Part shown: positions 1 through 9,691 of the stretch, in pieces
How the letters are laid out: each line of letters starts with the position of its first letter
How positions within the stretch are numbered: the first letter of the stretch is position 1
NCBI RefSeq assembly: GCF_003387155.1
Contig: NZ_QUMT01000004.1
Coordinates: forward strand, 248,001-312,000
DNA from: Roseateles depolymerans
Lineage (GTDB): Bacteria > Pseudomonadota > Gammaproteobacteria > Burkholderiales > Burkholderiaceae_C
Direction of reading: 5' to 3'
Length of the DNA: 64,000 nt
Position numbers and translations under genes: made by a program
The notes under the pieces: generated by a model
The model's database searches: none
What the model was told of the DNA's origin: nothing
Seen by the model: the letters and a program-made list of their open reading frames with translations, nothing else

Positions 1-307
1 CCTCCAGGCAACGGGCCAGCAGCAGCTGCAGCACCACCGGACCACCGTGGGCCTGCAGCTCCAGCACATGCTCGCCGGTGTAGCTGTGGGGCGCCGGAAA
101 CAGCAGGGCCAGGCCGTGATCGATGGCCTCGCCCTGCGCGCTGCGGAACGGGAGATAGGTGGCTTCGCGCGGCTTGAGGGGACGACCGCAGACGGCGGTC
201 ACCAGCGCGGAAAGATCCTGGGGAGATGAGACTCGGACAATGCCCACCGCGCCTCGACCGGGCGCGGTGGCAATGGCGGCGATGGGGTCCTGGTGGCGCG
301 ACAGCAT
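1..307 (-). CDS. mnmE: MnmE (TrmE) tRNA modification GTPase, N-terminal part
   Basis: Only the first 102 residues lie in the window; the gene runs off the left edge. MnmE works with MnmG to install the (carboxymethyl)aminomethyl group on wobble uridine 34 of some tRNAs. The visible part is the formyl-THF-binding N-terminal domain. It begins [20 protein letters not shown], followed by VGIVRVS, and contains [17 protein letters not shown], which matches the family's conserved PxSYTGEDxxExxxHGG segment. The ATG at 305-307 is chosen because the family start closely precedes DxIxAxATxxGxGxxG, and a GGGAG lies about 10 bases upstream. It follows yidC on the same strand, the usual order in Burkholderiales. 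The GTPase domain is outside the window. Confidence 0.93.
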   Translation of the reverse strand, partial: MLSRHQDPIAAIATAPGRGAVGIVRVSSPQDLSALVTAVCGRPLKPREATYLPFRSAQGEAIDHGLALLFPAPHSYTGEHVLELQAHGGPVVLQLLLARCLE

Positions 308-460
308 GGCTGCATTGTCTCCCACCGACCCTTCGAAGATGGCGCGGGGCAGGGCGGGTGGTGTTGCTCGTGCTTCACCACCGCGCACCTCCGGTTCCCT
401 GGATTCCCGACCGAGGGAAGCGAGCCCCGCAAGAACGTATTAAGCGCCTGTGTGCGGACG

Positions 461-488
461 AAAAAAAGCCCCCGTCCTGCGGGGGCTC
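461..488 (-). terminator. Rho-independent terminator after yidC
   Basis: On the minus strand a 7-bp perfect stem (GCCCCCG at 468-474 pairs with CGGGGGC at 480-486, loop of 5) is followed by seven T residues (A tract 461-467 on the plus strand). It lies 22 bases past the yidC stop codon and before the mnmE start, so it probably separates yidC from mnmE. Confidence 0.85.
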
Positions 489-509
489 CGTGTGCACGCG
501 CTTTCAGCG

Positions 510-2207
510 TTACTTGTTCACACCCAGCTGCTTGTTGATCATCCATTGCTGGACGATCGACAGCAGGTTGTTGACGGTGTAGTACAGCGTCAGACCGGCC
601 GGGAAGAAGAAGAACATGACGCTGAAGGCGATCGGCATGATCCACATCATCTTGGCCTGCACCGGGTCGGTGGGCTGCGGGTTCAGCCACACCTGCAGCA
701 GGCTGGTGGCCGTCATCAGCAGCGGCAGCGGGCCCAGCGGCACGTTCAGCCAGGGCAGCACGCCGAAGAAGGCATCCGGACGCGACAGGTCATGCACCCA
801 CAAAATCCAGGGAGCGCCGCGCATTTCCACGCTGGACAGCAGCACCCAGTACAGCGCCAGGAACACCGGCATCTGCAGCAGGATGGGCAGGCACGAGCCC
901 AGTGGATTGATCTTCTCTTCGCGGTAGAGACGCATCATTTCCTGCTGCTGCTGCTGCGGCTTGTCCTTGTAGCGCTCGCGCAGTTCCTGGATGCGGGGGT
1001 TGATGGCCTTCATCTTGGCCATGCTGCGGTAGGCCTTGGCATTCAGGCCGTAGAAGGCGATCTTCAGCAGCACCACCACGCCCACGATCGCCCAGCCCCA
1101 GTTGCCCAGGATCTTGTGCAGCTGGTCCATCAGCCAGAACAGCGGCTTGGCCAGGATGGTGAACATCCCGTAGTCCTTGACGCGTTCAAAACCGGGCGCC
1201 AGTTGCTCCAGGCGCTTTTCTTCCTGCGGACCCACGTACAGCAGGTTGTCCAGCTTGCCGGTGGCGCCGGGGGCAATGCTCGGGAAGGCGGTGACCATCG
1301 ACAGCGTCACCAGCTTGCTGGGCGACTCGCTCACGTCAAAGGCGCGCGGACCCGGCTCGTTGCGCAGCCAGGCGCCCACGAAATAGTGCTGCACCATGGC
1401 GATCCAGCCATCGTCCGCACGGCGTTCGTAGTCGGCCTTGTTGTCCTTGAGCTTGTCGAAGGGCACCTTCTGCATCTTGCCCTTGTCGGTATAGACCGTC
1501 GGGCCGGTGAAGGAGCTCGGGGCCATCGACGGACCGGTGTGCTCGACGTGGTCGTCACGAACCAGCCAGACCGACAGCTCCGGCGTCACCGGTGCGGTGC
1601 CGACGTTGGTGACTTCGTGCTGGACATCGATGGCGTAGTCGCCGCGCTTGAAGGTGTAGACCTTGGCCAGCTTCACGCCGCCCATGGCCGGAGACTCCAG
1701 ACGCACGGTGAGCTTGTCGGCGCCGTCCTTGAGCTCACGCGGACCATCGACCAGGCTCAGCACGGTCTGGTGGTTCGGTGCGCCCGCGACATTGCGCAAG
1801 GCGGTCTGGGCGCTGTATTGACGCAGCGGGTCCAGCACCACCACATGGCCGCTGGGGTCCTTCTCGTCCAGATGCTTGAGCAGTTCCACCCGCACGAGCG
1901 CGCCGCCGCGGGTGTCCACGGTGGCCTTGACGACGTCGGTCGTGATGGTCACCAGTTCACTCTTCACCGGCGCGGGAGCGGACGCAGCGTCTGCGGCCGC
2001 CACAGCAGCGGCAGCCCCGGAAGCGGCCGTGGCCGGAAGCGTGGCGCCGGGTACGGCGGAAGCGGGCGTGCCCGGAACGCTGGCCGTCTTGGCCGGCGCA
2101 GGGCCGAACATCGACGCATGGCCGTTGTGCCGTTGCCAGCCGTCCCACAGCAGGACCAGCGACATGGTGAACACCACCCACAAGATGGTGCGGCGTATAT
2201 CAGTCAT
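510..2207 (-). CDS. yidC: YidC membrane protein insertase
   Basis: YidC inserts and folds inner-membrane proteins, alone or with SecYEG. The 565-residue product has a short cytoplasmic start (MTDIRRTILW), a first membrane segment at about residues 7-22, and an Ala-rich linker at about 35-75. A large periplasmic P1 domain extends to about residue 335. The C-terminal membrane core follows, with the cytoplasmic loop MKAINPRIQELRERYKDKP and the segment INPLGSCLPILLQMPVFLALY, characteristic of gram-negative YidC. Length is normal (about 550). Its ATG overlaps the yidD stop by 4 bases, so translation is probably coupled. A terminator follows the stop. Confidence 0.98.
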   Translation of the reverse strand: MTDIRRTILWVVFTMSLVLLWDGWQRHNGHASMFGPAPAKTASVPGTPASAVPGATLPATAASGAAAAVAAADAASAPAPVKSELVTITTDVVKATVDTRGGALVRVELLKHLDEKDPSGHVVVLDPLRQYSAQTALRNVAGAPNHQTVLSLVDGPRELKDGADKLTVRLESPAMGGVKLAKVYTFKRGDYAIDVQHEVTNVGTAPVTPELSVWLVRDDHVEHTGPSMAPSSFTGPTVYTDKGKMQKVPFDKLKDNKADYERRADDGWIAMVQHYFVGAWLRNEPGPRAFDVSESPSKLVTLSMVTAFPSIAPGATGKLDNLLYVGPQEEKRLEQLAPGFERVKDYGMFTILAKPLFWLMDQLHKILGNWGWAIVGVVVLLKIAFYGLNAKAYRSMAKMKAINPRIQELRERYKDKPQQQQQEMMRLYREEKINPLGSCLPILLQMPVFLALYWVLLSSVEMRGAPWILWVHDLSRPDAFFGVLPWLNVPLGPLPLLMTATSLLQVWLNPQPTDPVQAKMMWIMPIAFSVMFFFFPAGLTLYYTVNNLLSIVQQWMINKQLGVNK

Positions 2208-2518
2208 GGGGAAGCTTTTGATTTGGCGGTTGAAGAGGCTCGACCATCCCTGCGCCGAGCAAGGAAGGTGAAGAGACGGGGCGGATTGTCAGGCACGGGA
2301 TCATGCCCGCCCGGACAGAACGGATTGCAGCGCAGGATGCGCGCCGCCGCGAGGTAGGTGCCCGCTGCCGCGCCATGCTGGCGCAGCGCCTGCATGCCGT
2401 AGTTCGAGCAACTGGGCGAATAGCGGCAGCCGGCACGCAGCCAGGGGCTGAACAGCAGCTGGTAGGCGCGCACCAACCCCATGAGCACACGGGTCGGCAG
2501 ACTGGGTCGTGAGGCCAT
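2204..2518 (-). CDS. yidD: YidD membrane protein insertion efficiency factor
   Basis: This 104-residue protein belongs to the YidD family, a small membrane-associated factor that assists YidC-dependent insertion. Recognisable segments are LVRAYQLLFSPWL, the Cys-containing CRYSPSCSNYG, and CNPFCPGGHDPVP, equivalent to the family motif CxPxxxGGxDPVP. It lies between rnpA (15-bp gap) and yidC (ATGA overlap), its conserved place near the origin. The C-terminal tail after DPVP is variable in the family. Confidence 0.95.
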   Translation of the reverse strand: MASRPSLPTRVLMGLVRAYQLLFSPWLRAGCRYSPSCSNYGMQALRQHGAAAGTYLAAARILRCNPFCPGGHDPVPDNPPRLFTFLARRRDGRASSTAKSKASP

Positions 2519-2533
2519 GGGCGTCTCCTGCCG

Positions 2534-3130
2534 TCAGCCGGCGCTGGCCGGTGCCGGCCCGTCGGAAGACAGGGAGGACGTGGCGGGAGGCGGCTTGCTG
2601 CGCTCGGTCCGGCTGCTGCCAGGGGCGCTGCTGCCGGCGGCGATCTTGCGGATCAACGACTGCAGTTCTTCCCGCGCGGCGGTCCGCAGCGCATCGGACG
2701 ACGCGCTGGGGAATTGCTTGCGGTCGAACGGCAGGCGCAGGCGCACGACCCACAAGCCGGGAGGCAATGTGGGGAGTGTGCCGAACACCTGTCGGATCTG
2801 CCGCTTCAGCAGGGTGCGGGTCACCGCCCGTCGCGCATGGCGCTTGGGCACCACATACCCGAGCCAGGCGGCGTCAGGCAGGTGAGGGACCGCGTCATCC
2901 ACAAGCTGTGGATGATTCTGCGCATCACCTGTGGACAAGTCCGCCTTTCCTGTGGATGCAACTGTGGATGACCCTTCGACGGGCTCCGCAGTGGACAACT
3001 TGGGAAGACGGCGCGCCGGCTGCGAAGGACTCTCGGCCAGGTGATGAACGGCGAAATGGGGGCTGCGAGCGCGGCTGGGGGTGCCCAGTACACGCTCGAA
3101 ATCGGCCGATCGAACGATGCGGCCGGTCAC
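2534..3130 (-). CDS. rnpA: RnpA, protein component of RNase P, with an internal insertion
   Basis: RnpA binds the RNase P ribozyme and helps process the 5' ends of pre-tRNAs. The proposed GTG start at 3128-3130 gives 198 residues, against about 115-140 for most bacterial RnpA. No ATG is available near the conserved start, and the frame stays open upstream into rpmH, so the start is uncertain. The N-terminal part reads VTGRIVRSADFERVL, then FAVHHL; the core reads LGYVVPKRHARRAVTRTLLKRQIR. Between them lies an insertion of roughly 45-50 residues (about 2890-3020) rich in DnaA-box-like DNA. The usual RNxxKR motif is RTLLKR here, with Asn replaced by Thr. The C-terminal tail is Ser/Pro-rich. The gene lies between rpmH and yidD as expected. 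Confidence 0.9.
   Translation of the reverse strand: MTGRIVRSADFERVLGTPSRARSPHFAVHHLAESPSQPARRLPKLSTAEPVEGSSTVASTGKADLSTGDAQNHPQLVDDAVPHLPDAAWLGYVVPKRHARRAVTRTLLKRQIRQVFGTLPTLPPGLWVVRLRLPFDRKQFPSASSDALRTAAREELQSLIRKIAAGSSAPGSSRTERSKPPPATSSLSSDGPAPASAG
2895..2998. other. Cluster of DnaA-box-like 9-mers inside rnpA
   Basis: Six sites resembling the DnaA box (TTATCCACA or its complement TGTGGATAA) lie within 104 bases. They are TCATCCACA at 2895-2903, TGTGGATGA at 2907-2915, TGTGGACAA at 2930-2938, TGTGGATGC at 2951-2959, TGTGGATGA at 2963-2971 and AGTGGACAA at 2990-2998. The first two form an inverted pair separated by 3 bases. All keep the GTGGA/TCCAC core, and most differ from consensus at one or two positions. 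They sit in the stretch encoding the rnpA insertion, about 770-870 bases from dnaA. This could be part of oriC, a DnaA-titrating site, or a remnant of a displaced origin. Confidence 0.6.
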
Positions 3131-3191
3131 GGCTTGGTCGGACTGAAGAAGACGCGACGTGTCGAGACGATCAGGCAGTGCCCGACCGGCC

Positions 3192-3326
3192 TCAGACGGC
3201 CAGGCGCTTGCGGCCCTTGGCGCGACGTGCAGCGATGACGGCGCGGCCACCGCGGGTCTTCATGCGAACCAGGAAGCCGTGGGTACGGGCGCGACGGGTC
3301 TTGGAGCCTTGGTAAGTGCGTTTCAT
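3192..3326 (-). CDS. rpmH: 50S ribosomal protein L34
   Basis: The 44-codon gene encodes [20 protein letters not shown], then [20 protein letters not shown] and RLAV, a complete and typical L34 of the large ribosomal subunit. It is too short for most ORF lists. It starts the leftward cluster rpmH-rnpA-yidD-yidC and diverges from dnaA, the classical arrangement at many bacterial origins. The gap to the proposed rnpA start is 61 bases, with the rnpA frame open through it. Confidence 0.98.
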   Translation of the reverse strand: MKRTYQGSKTRRARTHGFLVRMKTRGGRAVIAARRAKGRKRLAV

Positions 3327-3769
3327 GGTGAACCTCTATCGAAATGTCGGGAATGTCGGACTTGACGGTGGTACTGTCGGACACCGACAGCGGCATCAGG
3401 AACATCGCTCTTTGCGGCCCGGGCGATCCTTGACGGATGCATCGGTTGGCAAGGGGCGGCGCGCGCCCGTCAAAGGTGGCCACTGCAGCCTTGCCCTCTG
3501 CAGTCAACGACTGCCCCTGGCAATGCCGCAAGGCGCAACCCTCTGGGGGTAGATGCCTCAAAGCTTAATTTCTGGAAAGGCCCACGAACATGCGTCCGGG
3601 CGTCCGGAAAACCCGCGATTACAGCAAAGATTCCAGCGCCGGTCAATCTGCGGGATTGTGCGAGCGGGGGATTACCTGATCTTGACCCTGCCAAAAATTC
3701 TGTGGATAACCCGGACTTGGCGGCCCCTCGTCGGTACAATCCGGCCGCTCGAAGAATAAGTTTTCCACA
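3327..3769. other. rpmH-dnaA intergenic region, probable oriC / dnaA control region
   Basis: These 443 bases separate the divergent rpmH and dnaA genes and hold no credible gene. Two good DnaA boxes are visible near dnaA: a perfect TGTGGATAA at 3701-3709 and TTTTCCACA at 3761-3769. A 7-bp inverted repeat (CTGTCGG/CCGACAG) lies at 3374-3390. AT-richer patches occur around 3565-3640 and 3690-3710. Only two strong boxes is few for a complete oriC, which makes the cluster in rnpA relevant. Confidence 0.6.
3682..3710 (+). promoter_or_regulatory. Probable dnaA promoter overlapped by a DnaA box
   Basis: A sigma-70-like promoter reads TTGACC (3682-3687), 17 bases, GATAAC (3705-3710), about 60 bases before the dnaA ATG. 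The perfect DnaA box TGTGGATAA at 3701-3709 covers the -10 element, and a second box (3761-3769) directly abuts the start codon. This fits DnaA autorepression, known in other bacteria; here it is inferred from position. Confidence 0.55.
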
Positions 3770-5335
3770 ATGAGCGCAGACGTGTCTGAGGTGACTTTGT
3801 GGCAGCGCGTTTGTGAACGCCTGGCCACCGAGCTGCCTGAACAGCAATTCAACACCTGGATCCGGCCGCTGCCCGCAGCCGAAGTGATCCACCTCCAGGA
3901 AGGGAATGGCGAGGACGCCGTCCTGGTGTCCCTGCGCGTGCCCAACCGTTTCAAGCTGGACTGGATCCGCAGCCAGTATGCCGGCCGCATCGAGATGATC
4001 CTGGGCGAGCTGGCCGGCAAGACGGCCCGGCTGGAGTTGTCCCTGGCGCCCCGCGAAACCATCGCCCCCCTGCCGCGCAACACGGCGCCGGCTGCTTCCA
4101 TGGGCCAGGTGCTGCAGCAGCATGGCCTGCGCAGCGGCTCGTCGGCGGCTGCAGCGGCTGCGGCCTCCAATGCAGCCGCCTCCAACGCCGCCGCATCCAG
4201 CAGCGCCGGTGCTTCCGCCCCTGCCGCCAGGCCGGCCGCGCCGGTCACGGCCGCCAGCCTGGTCGGCAATGCGCCGCCCCCGGGGGCCGCGCAGACCCTG
4301 CCGCCCAGCGCCACCCGCCATCGCATCAACACCAGCCTGACCTTCGACACGCTGGTGCCGGGTCGTGCCAACCAGATGGCCCGCACCGCCGCGCTGCATG
4401 TGGCGGGCGCCCCTGGCCAGATGTACAACCCGCTGTTCATCTACGGCGGCGTGGGCCTGGGCAAGACCCACCTGATCCACGCGGTGGGCAACGCCCTGCT
4501 CAAGGACCGTCCGGATGCCCGTGTGCTGTACCTGCACGCCGAGCAGTTCATCTCGGACGTGGTGAAGAACTACCAGCGCAAGACCTTCGACGAACTCAAG
4601 GCCAAGTACCACTCGCTGGACCTGCTGCTCATCGACGATGTGCAGTTCTTCGCCGGCAAGGACCGCACGCAGGAAGAATTCTTCAACGCCTTCGAGGCGC
4701 TGCTGGCCAAGCGGGCCCACATCATCATGACCAGCGACACCTATCCCAAGGGGTTGGTGGACATCGATGAACGCCTGACCAGCCGTTTCGACGCCGGCCT
4801 GACCGTGGCCATCGAGCCGCCGGAGCTGGAAATGCGGGTGGCCATCCTGATCAAGAAGGCGGAGGCCGAAAGCGCCCCCATGCCCGAGGATGTGGCCTTC
4901 TTCATCGCCAAGAATGTGCGTGCCAACGTCCGGGAACTGGAAGGCGCGCTGCGCAAAGTGCTGGCCTACAGCCGCTTTTCGCACAAGGAAATCAACATCC
5001 AGCTGGCGCGGGAGGCCCTGAAGGACCTGCTGTCGATCCAGAACCGGCAGATTTCCGTGGAGAACATCCAGAAGACGGTGGCCGACTTCTACAAGATCAA
5101 GGTCGCCGACATGTACTCCAAGAAGCGGCCGGCCAGCATCGCGCGGCCCCGCCAGATCGCGATGTATCTGGCCAAGGAGCTCACCCAGAAGAGCCTTCCG
5201 GAAATCGGCGAACTCTTCGGCGGCCGGGATCACACGACGGTGCTTCATGCCGTGCGCAAGATCGGCGGCGAGCGACAGAAGAACACCGAGTTGAACCAGC
5301 AGTTGCATGTGCTGGAACAGACGCTCAAGGGATGA
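3770..5335 (+). CDS. dnaA: Chromosomal replication initiator DnaA
   Basis: DnaA is an AAA+ ATPase that binds DnaA boxes and opens oriC. The 521 residues show domain I ([25 protein letters not shown], about 10-35). An unusually long Ala/Ser/Pro-rich domain II linker spans about 110-185. The AAA+ domain III has Walker [10 protein letters not shown] at about residue 225 and Walker [11 protein letters not shown]. Domain IV carries the DnaA signature [15 protein letters not shown] near the C-terminus. No strong Shine-Dalgarno is seen: the ATG directly follows a DnaA box. dnaN and gyrB follow on the same strand. Confidence 0.99.
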   Translation: MSADVSEVTLWQRVCERLATELPEQQFNTWIRPLPAAEVIHLQEGNGEDAVLVSLRVPNRFKLDWIRSQYAGRIEMILGELAGKTARLELSLAPRETIAPLPRNTAPAASMGQVLQQHGLRSGSSAAAAAAASNAAASNAAASSSAGASAPAARPAAPVTAASLVGNAPPPGAAQTLPPSATRHRINTSLTFDTLVPGRANQMARTAALHVAGAPGQMYNPLFIYGGVGLGKTHLIHAVGNALLKDRPDARVLYLHAEQFISDVVKNYQRKTFDELKAKYHSLDLLLIDDVQFFAGKDRTQEEFFNAFEALLAKRAHIIMTSDTYPKGLVDIDERLTSRFDAGLTVAIEPPELEMRVAILIKKAEAESAPMPEDVAFFIAKNVRANVRELEGALRKVLAYSRFSHKEINIQLAREALKDLLSIQNRQISVENIQKTVADFYKIKVADMYSKKRPASIARPRQIAMYLAKELTQKSLPEIGELFGGRDHTTVLHAVRKIGGERQKNTELNQQLHVLEQTLKG

Positions 5336-5488
5336 CGAAAAAACGCTCCGTCATCAGCGAAAATAGCGCGTTTGCCAGAGTGGCGCTGGCCGGTGGGGCC
5401 GGCGCCGGACTCCGTTTGCAGGCGGCCGAGCGCCTGACGTGCCGGAACAACGGGATGAGCGAACAGCCAACAGTGGAGAGAGGTTGAC

Positions 5489-6613
5489 ATGATCGTGTTG
5501 AAAGCCAGCCAGGACAAAGTGCTTGCCGCGTTGCAGGCGGTGTCCGGCATCGTGGAGCGGCGCCATACCTTGCCCATCCTGGCCAATGTGCTGCTCCGCA
5601 AGCAGGGCTCGCAGGTGGAGCTGACCACCAGCGACCTGGAAATCCAGGTGCGCACCACGGTCGAGTTCGATGGGGATGAAGGCGACTTCACCTCCACCAT
5701 CGGCGCCCGCAAGCTGATCGACATCCTGCGGTCGATGCCGTCGGACCAGACCGTCAGCCTGACCTCCAACCAAAACAAGATGACGCTGCAGGGCGGCAAG
5801 AGCCGCTTCACGCTGCAGACCCTGCCGGCGGAAGACTTCCCGCTGGTGCAGGAAGCGGCCGACTTCGGCCCGGCGTTCAGCGTCCCGCAAAAAACCCTGA
5901 AGACCCTGATCAACCAAGTGCACTTCGCCATGGCGGTGCATGACATCCGCTACTACCTCAACGGCATCCTGTTCGTGGCCGAAGGCAAGTCCCTGACGCT
6001 GGTGGCCACCGACGGCCACCGCCTGGCGCTGGCCCAGGCCGAGCTGGACACCGAAATGCCCAAGCAGGAGGTGATCCTGCCCCGCAAGACGGTGCTGGAG
6101 CTCATGCGCCTGCTCAAGGACGGCGGCAAGGGCGAGGAAGAAGAGCAGCCGATCGAGATGCGCTTTGCCGGCAACCAGGCCAAGTTCAGCTTCAGCGGCA
6201 TGGAGTTCGTGACCAAGCTGGTCGAAGGCAAGTTCCCGGACTACAACCGCGTCATCCCCAAGAACCACCGCTTCCACGTCATTCTGGGTCGCCAGCAGCT
6301 GCTGGCCGCCCTGCAGCGTGCCGCCATCCTGACCAGCGAGAAGTTCAAGGCGGTGCGCCTGGCCTTCGAGCCGGGCCTGCTGTCGATTGCTTCCAGCAAT
6401 GCCGAGCAGGAAGAAGCGAAGGAAGAAATCGAGATCGATTACGGCGGTGACCAGATCGAGACCGGCTTCAATGTGACCTACCTGATGGATGTGCTGGCCA
6501 ACATGGGTCAGGACATGGTTCGGGTGGACCTGAACGACAGCTCCTCCAGCGCCCTGATCAGCATCCCTGACCAGACCGGCTTCAAGTATGTCGTGATGCC
6601 GATGCGCATCTGA
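5489..6613 (+). CDS. dnaN: DNA polymerase III beta sliding clamp
   Basis: The 374-residue product is the ring-shaped processivity clamp of DNA polymerase III, which also recruits Hda, MutS and other factors. It starts MIVLKASQDKVLAALQAVSG, has SGIVERRHTLPILANVLL and RKTVLELMRLL, and ends in the family's closing segment YVVMPMRI. An extra acidic stretch (GKGEEEEQP, about residue 215) lengthens it slightly beyond the usual 366-368. GAGAGG lies shortly before the ATG. The 153-base gap after dnaA may hold its own promoter, but none is clear. Confidence 0.99.
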   Translation: MIVLKASQDKVLAALQAVSGIVERRHTLPILANVLLRKQGSQVELTTSDLEIQVRTTVEFDGDEGDFTSTIGARKLIDILRSMPSDQTVSLTSNQNKMTLQGGKSRFTLQTLPAEDFPLVQEAADFGPAFSVPQKTLKTLINQVHFAMAVHDIRYYLNGILFVAEGKSLTLVATDGHRLALAQAELDTEMPKQEVILPRKTVLELMRLLKDGGKGEEEEQPIEMRFAGNQAKFSFSGMEFVTKLVEGKFPDYNRVIPKNHRFHVILGRQQLLAALQRAAILTSEKFKAVRLAFEPGLLSIASSNAEQEEAKEEIEIDYGGDQIETGFNVTYLMDVLANMGQDMVRVDLNDSSSSALISIPDQTGFKYVVMPMRI

Positions 6614-6648
6614 TCCCCAGCCGCGGCGCCCGCCCCCGCAAGGGGTGA

Positions 6649-9255
<2,607 letters not shown>

Positions 9256-9354
9256 GTGTTTGCCTGTGAGATGACGGTTTTAACCGGACAGGTCTCGAAT
9301 TCGTCGGACGGGAATGCTGGATAAAACTGGATTTTCTATCCGATGAAGCGCATA

Positions 9355-9390
9355 AGCCCCTGATTCGTAAGGCGTCAGGGGCTCTTTACG
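9355..9390 (+). terminator. Probable rho-independent terminator after gyrB
   Basis: A 9-bp perfect stem (AGCCCCTGA at 9355-9363, TCAGGGGCT at 9375-9383) with an 11-base loop is followed by a short T-rich run (CTTTACG). It lies 100 bases after the gyrB stop. The weak U-tract makes efficiency uncertain. Confidence 0.65.
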
Positions 9391-9691
9391 TTGAAGCGAG
9401 CGGGAGCGGGAGCCCATGCGCCACTCCACTTGACCTGCCCCCTTCCAGCCGTGCCCAGCAACATGTGAGATTCCGCCACCTGCCTCAGTCAGCATAGGGG
9501 CGGATTCGAGAATCCGGAATTAGGAGTTCGTGGAAGGAGGTGGCCAGCGTCCTGGGCGGACCTGGCCCGAAGTCGCCCCAGCTGCCTGCGCGGCAGTGGC
9601 CCCGCGGATGGTCGCAGTCACGCTATGAATCAGTGACTCGCGCAACTTCACAAGAAAACCCGCGGATCCCGTCCGACCTTTCGCTTCAATC
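9391..9691. other. Non-coding stretch at the left edge of the accessory island
   Basis: No credible gene, repeat or RNA gene is seen between the gyrB terminator and the stop of the next, leftward gene. This is where conserved origin genes give way to unfamiliar genes, so an insertion junction could lie here, but no att-like repeat is recognisable by eye. Confidence 0.4.

Noticed and set aside
450-2357. 635-codon open frame antisense to yidC
   Set aside because: It is a shadow of yidC with no recognisable protein features.
3470-5308. 612-codon open frame antisense to dnaA
   Set aside because: It is complementary to the unmistakable dnaA coding sequence; high-GC codon bias opens this antisense frame, and its translation has no family features.
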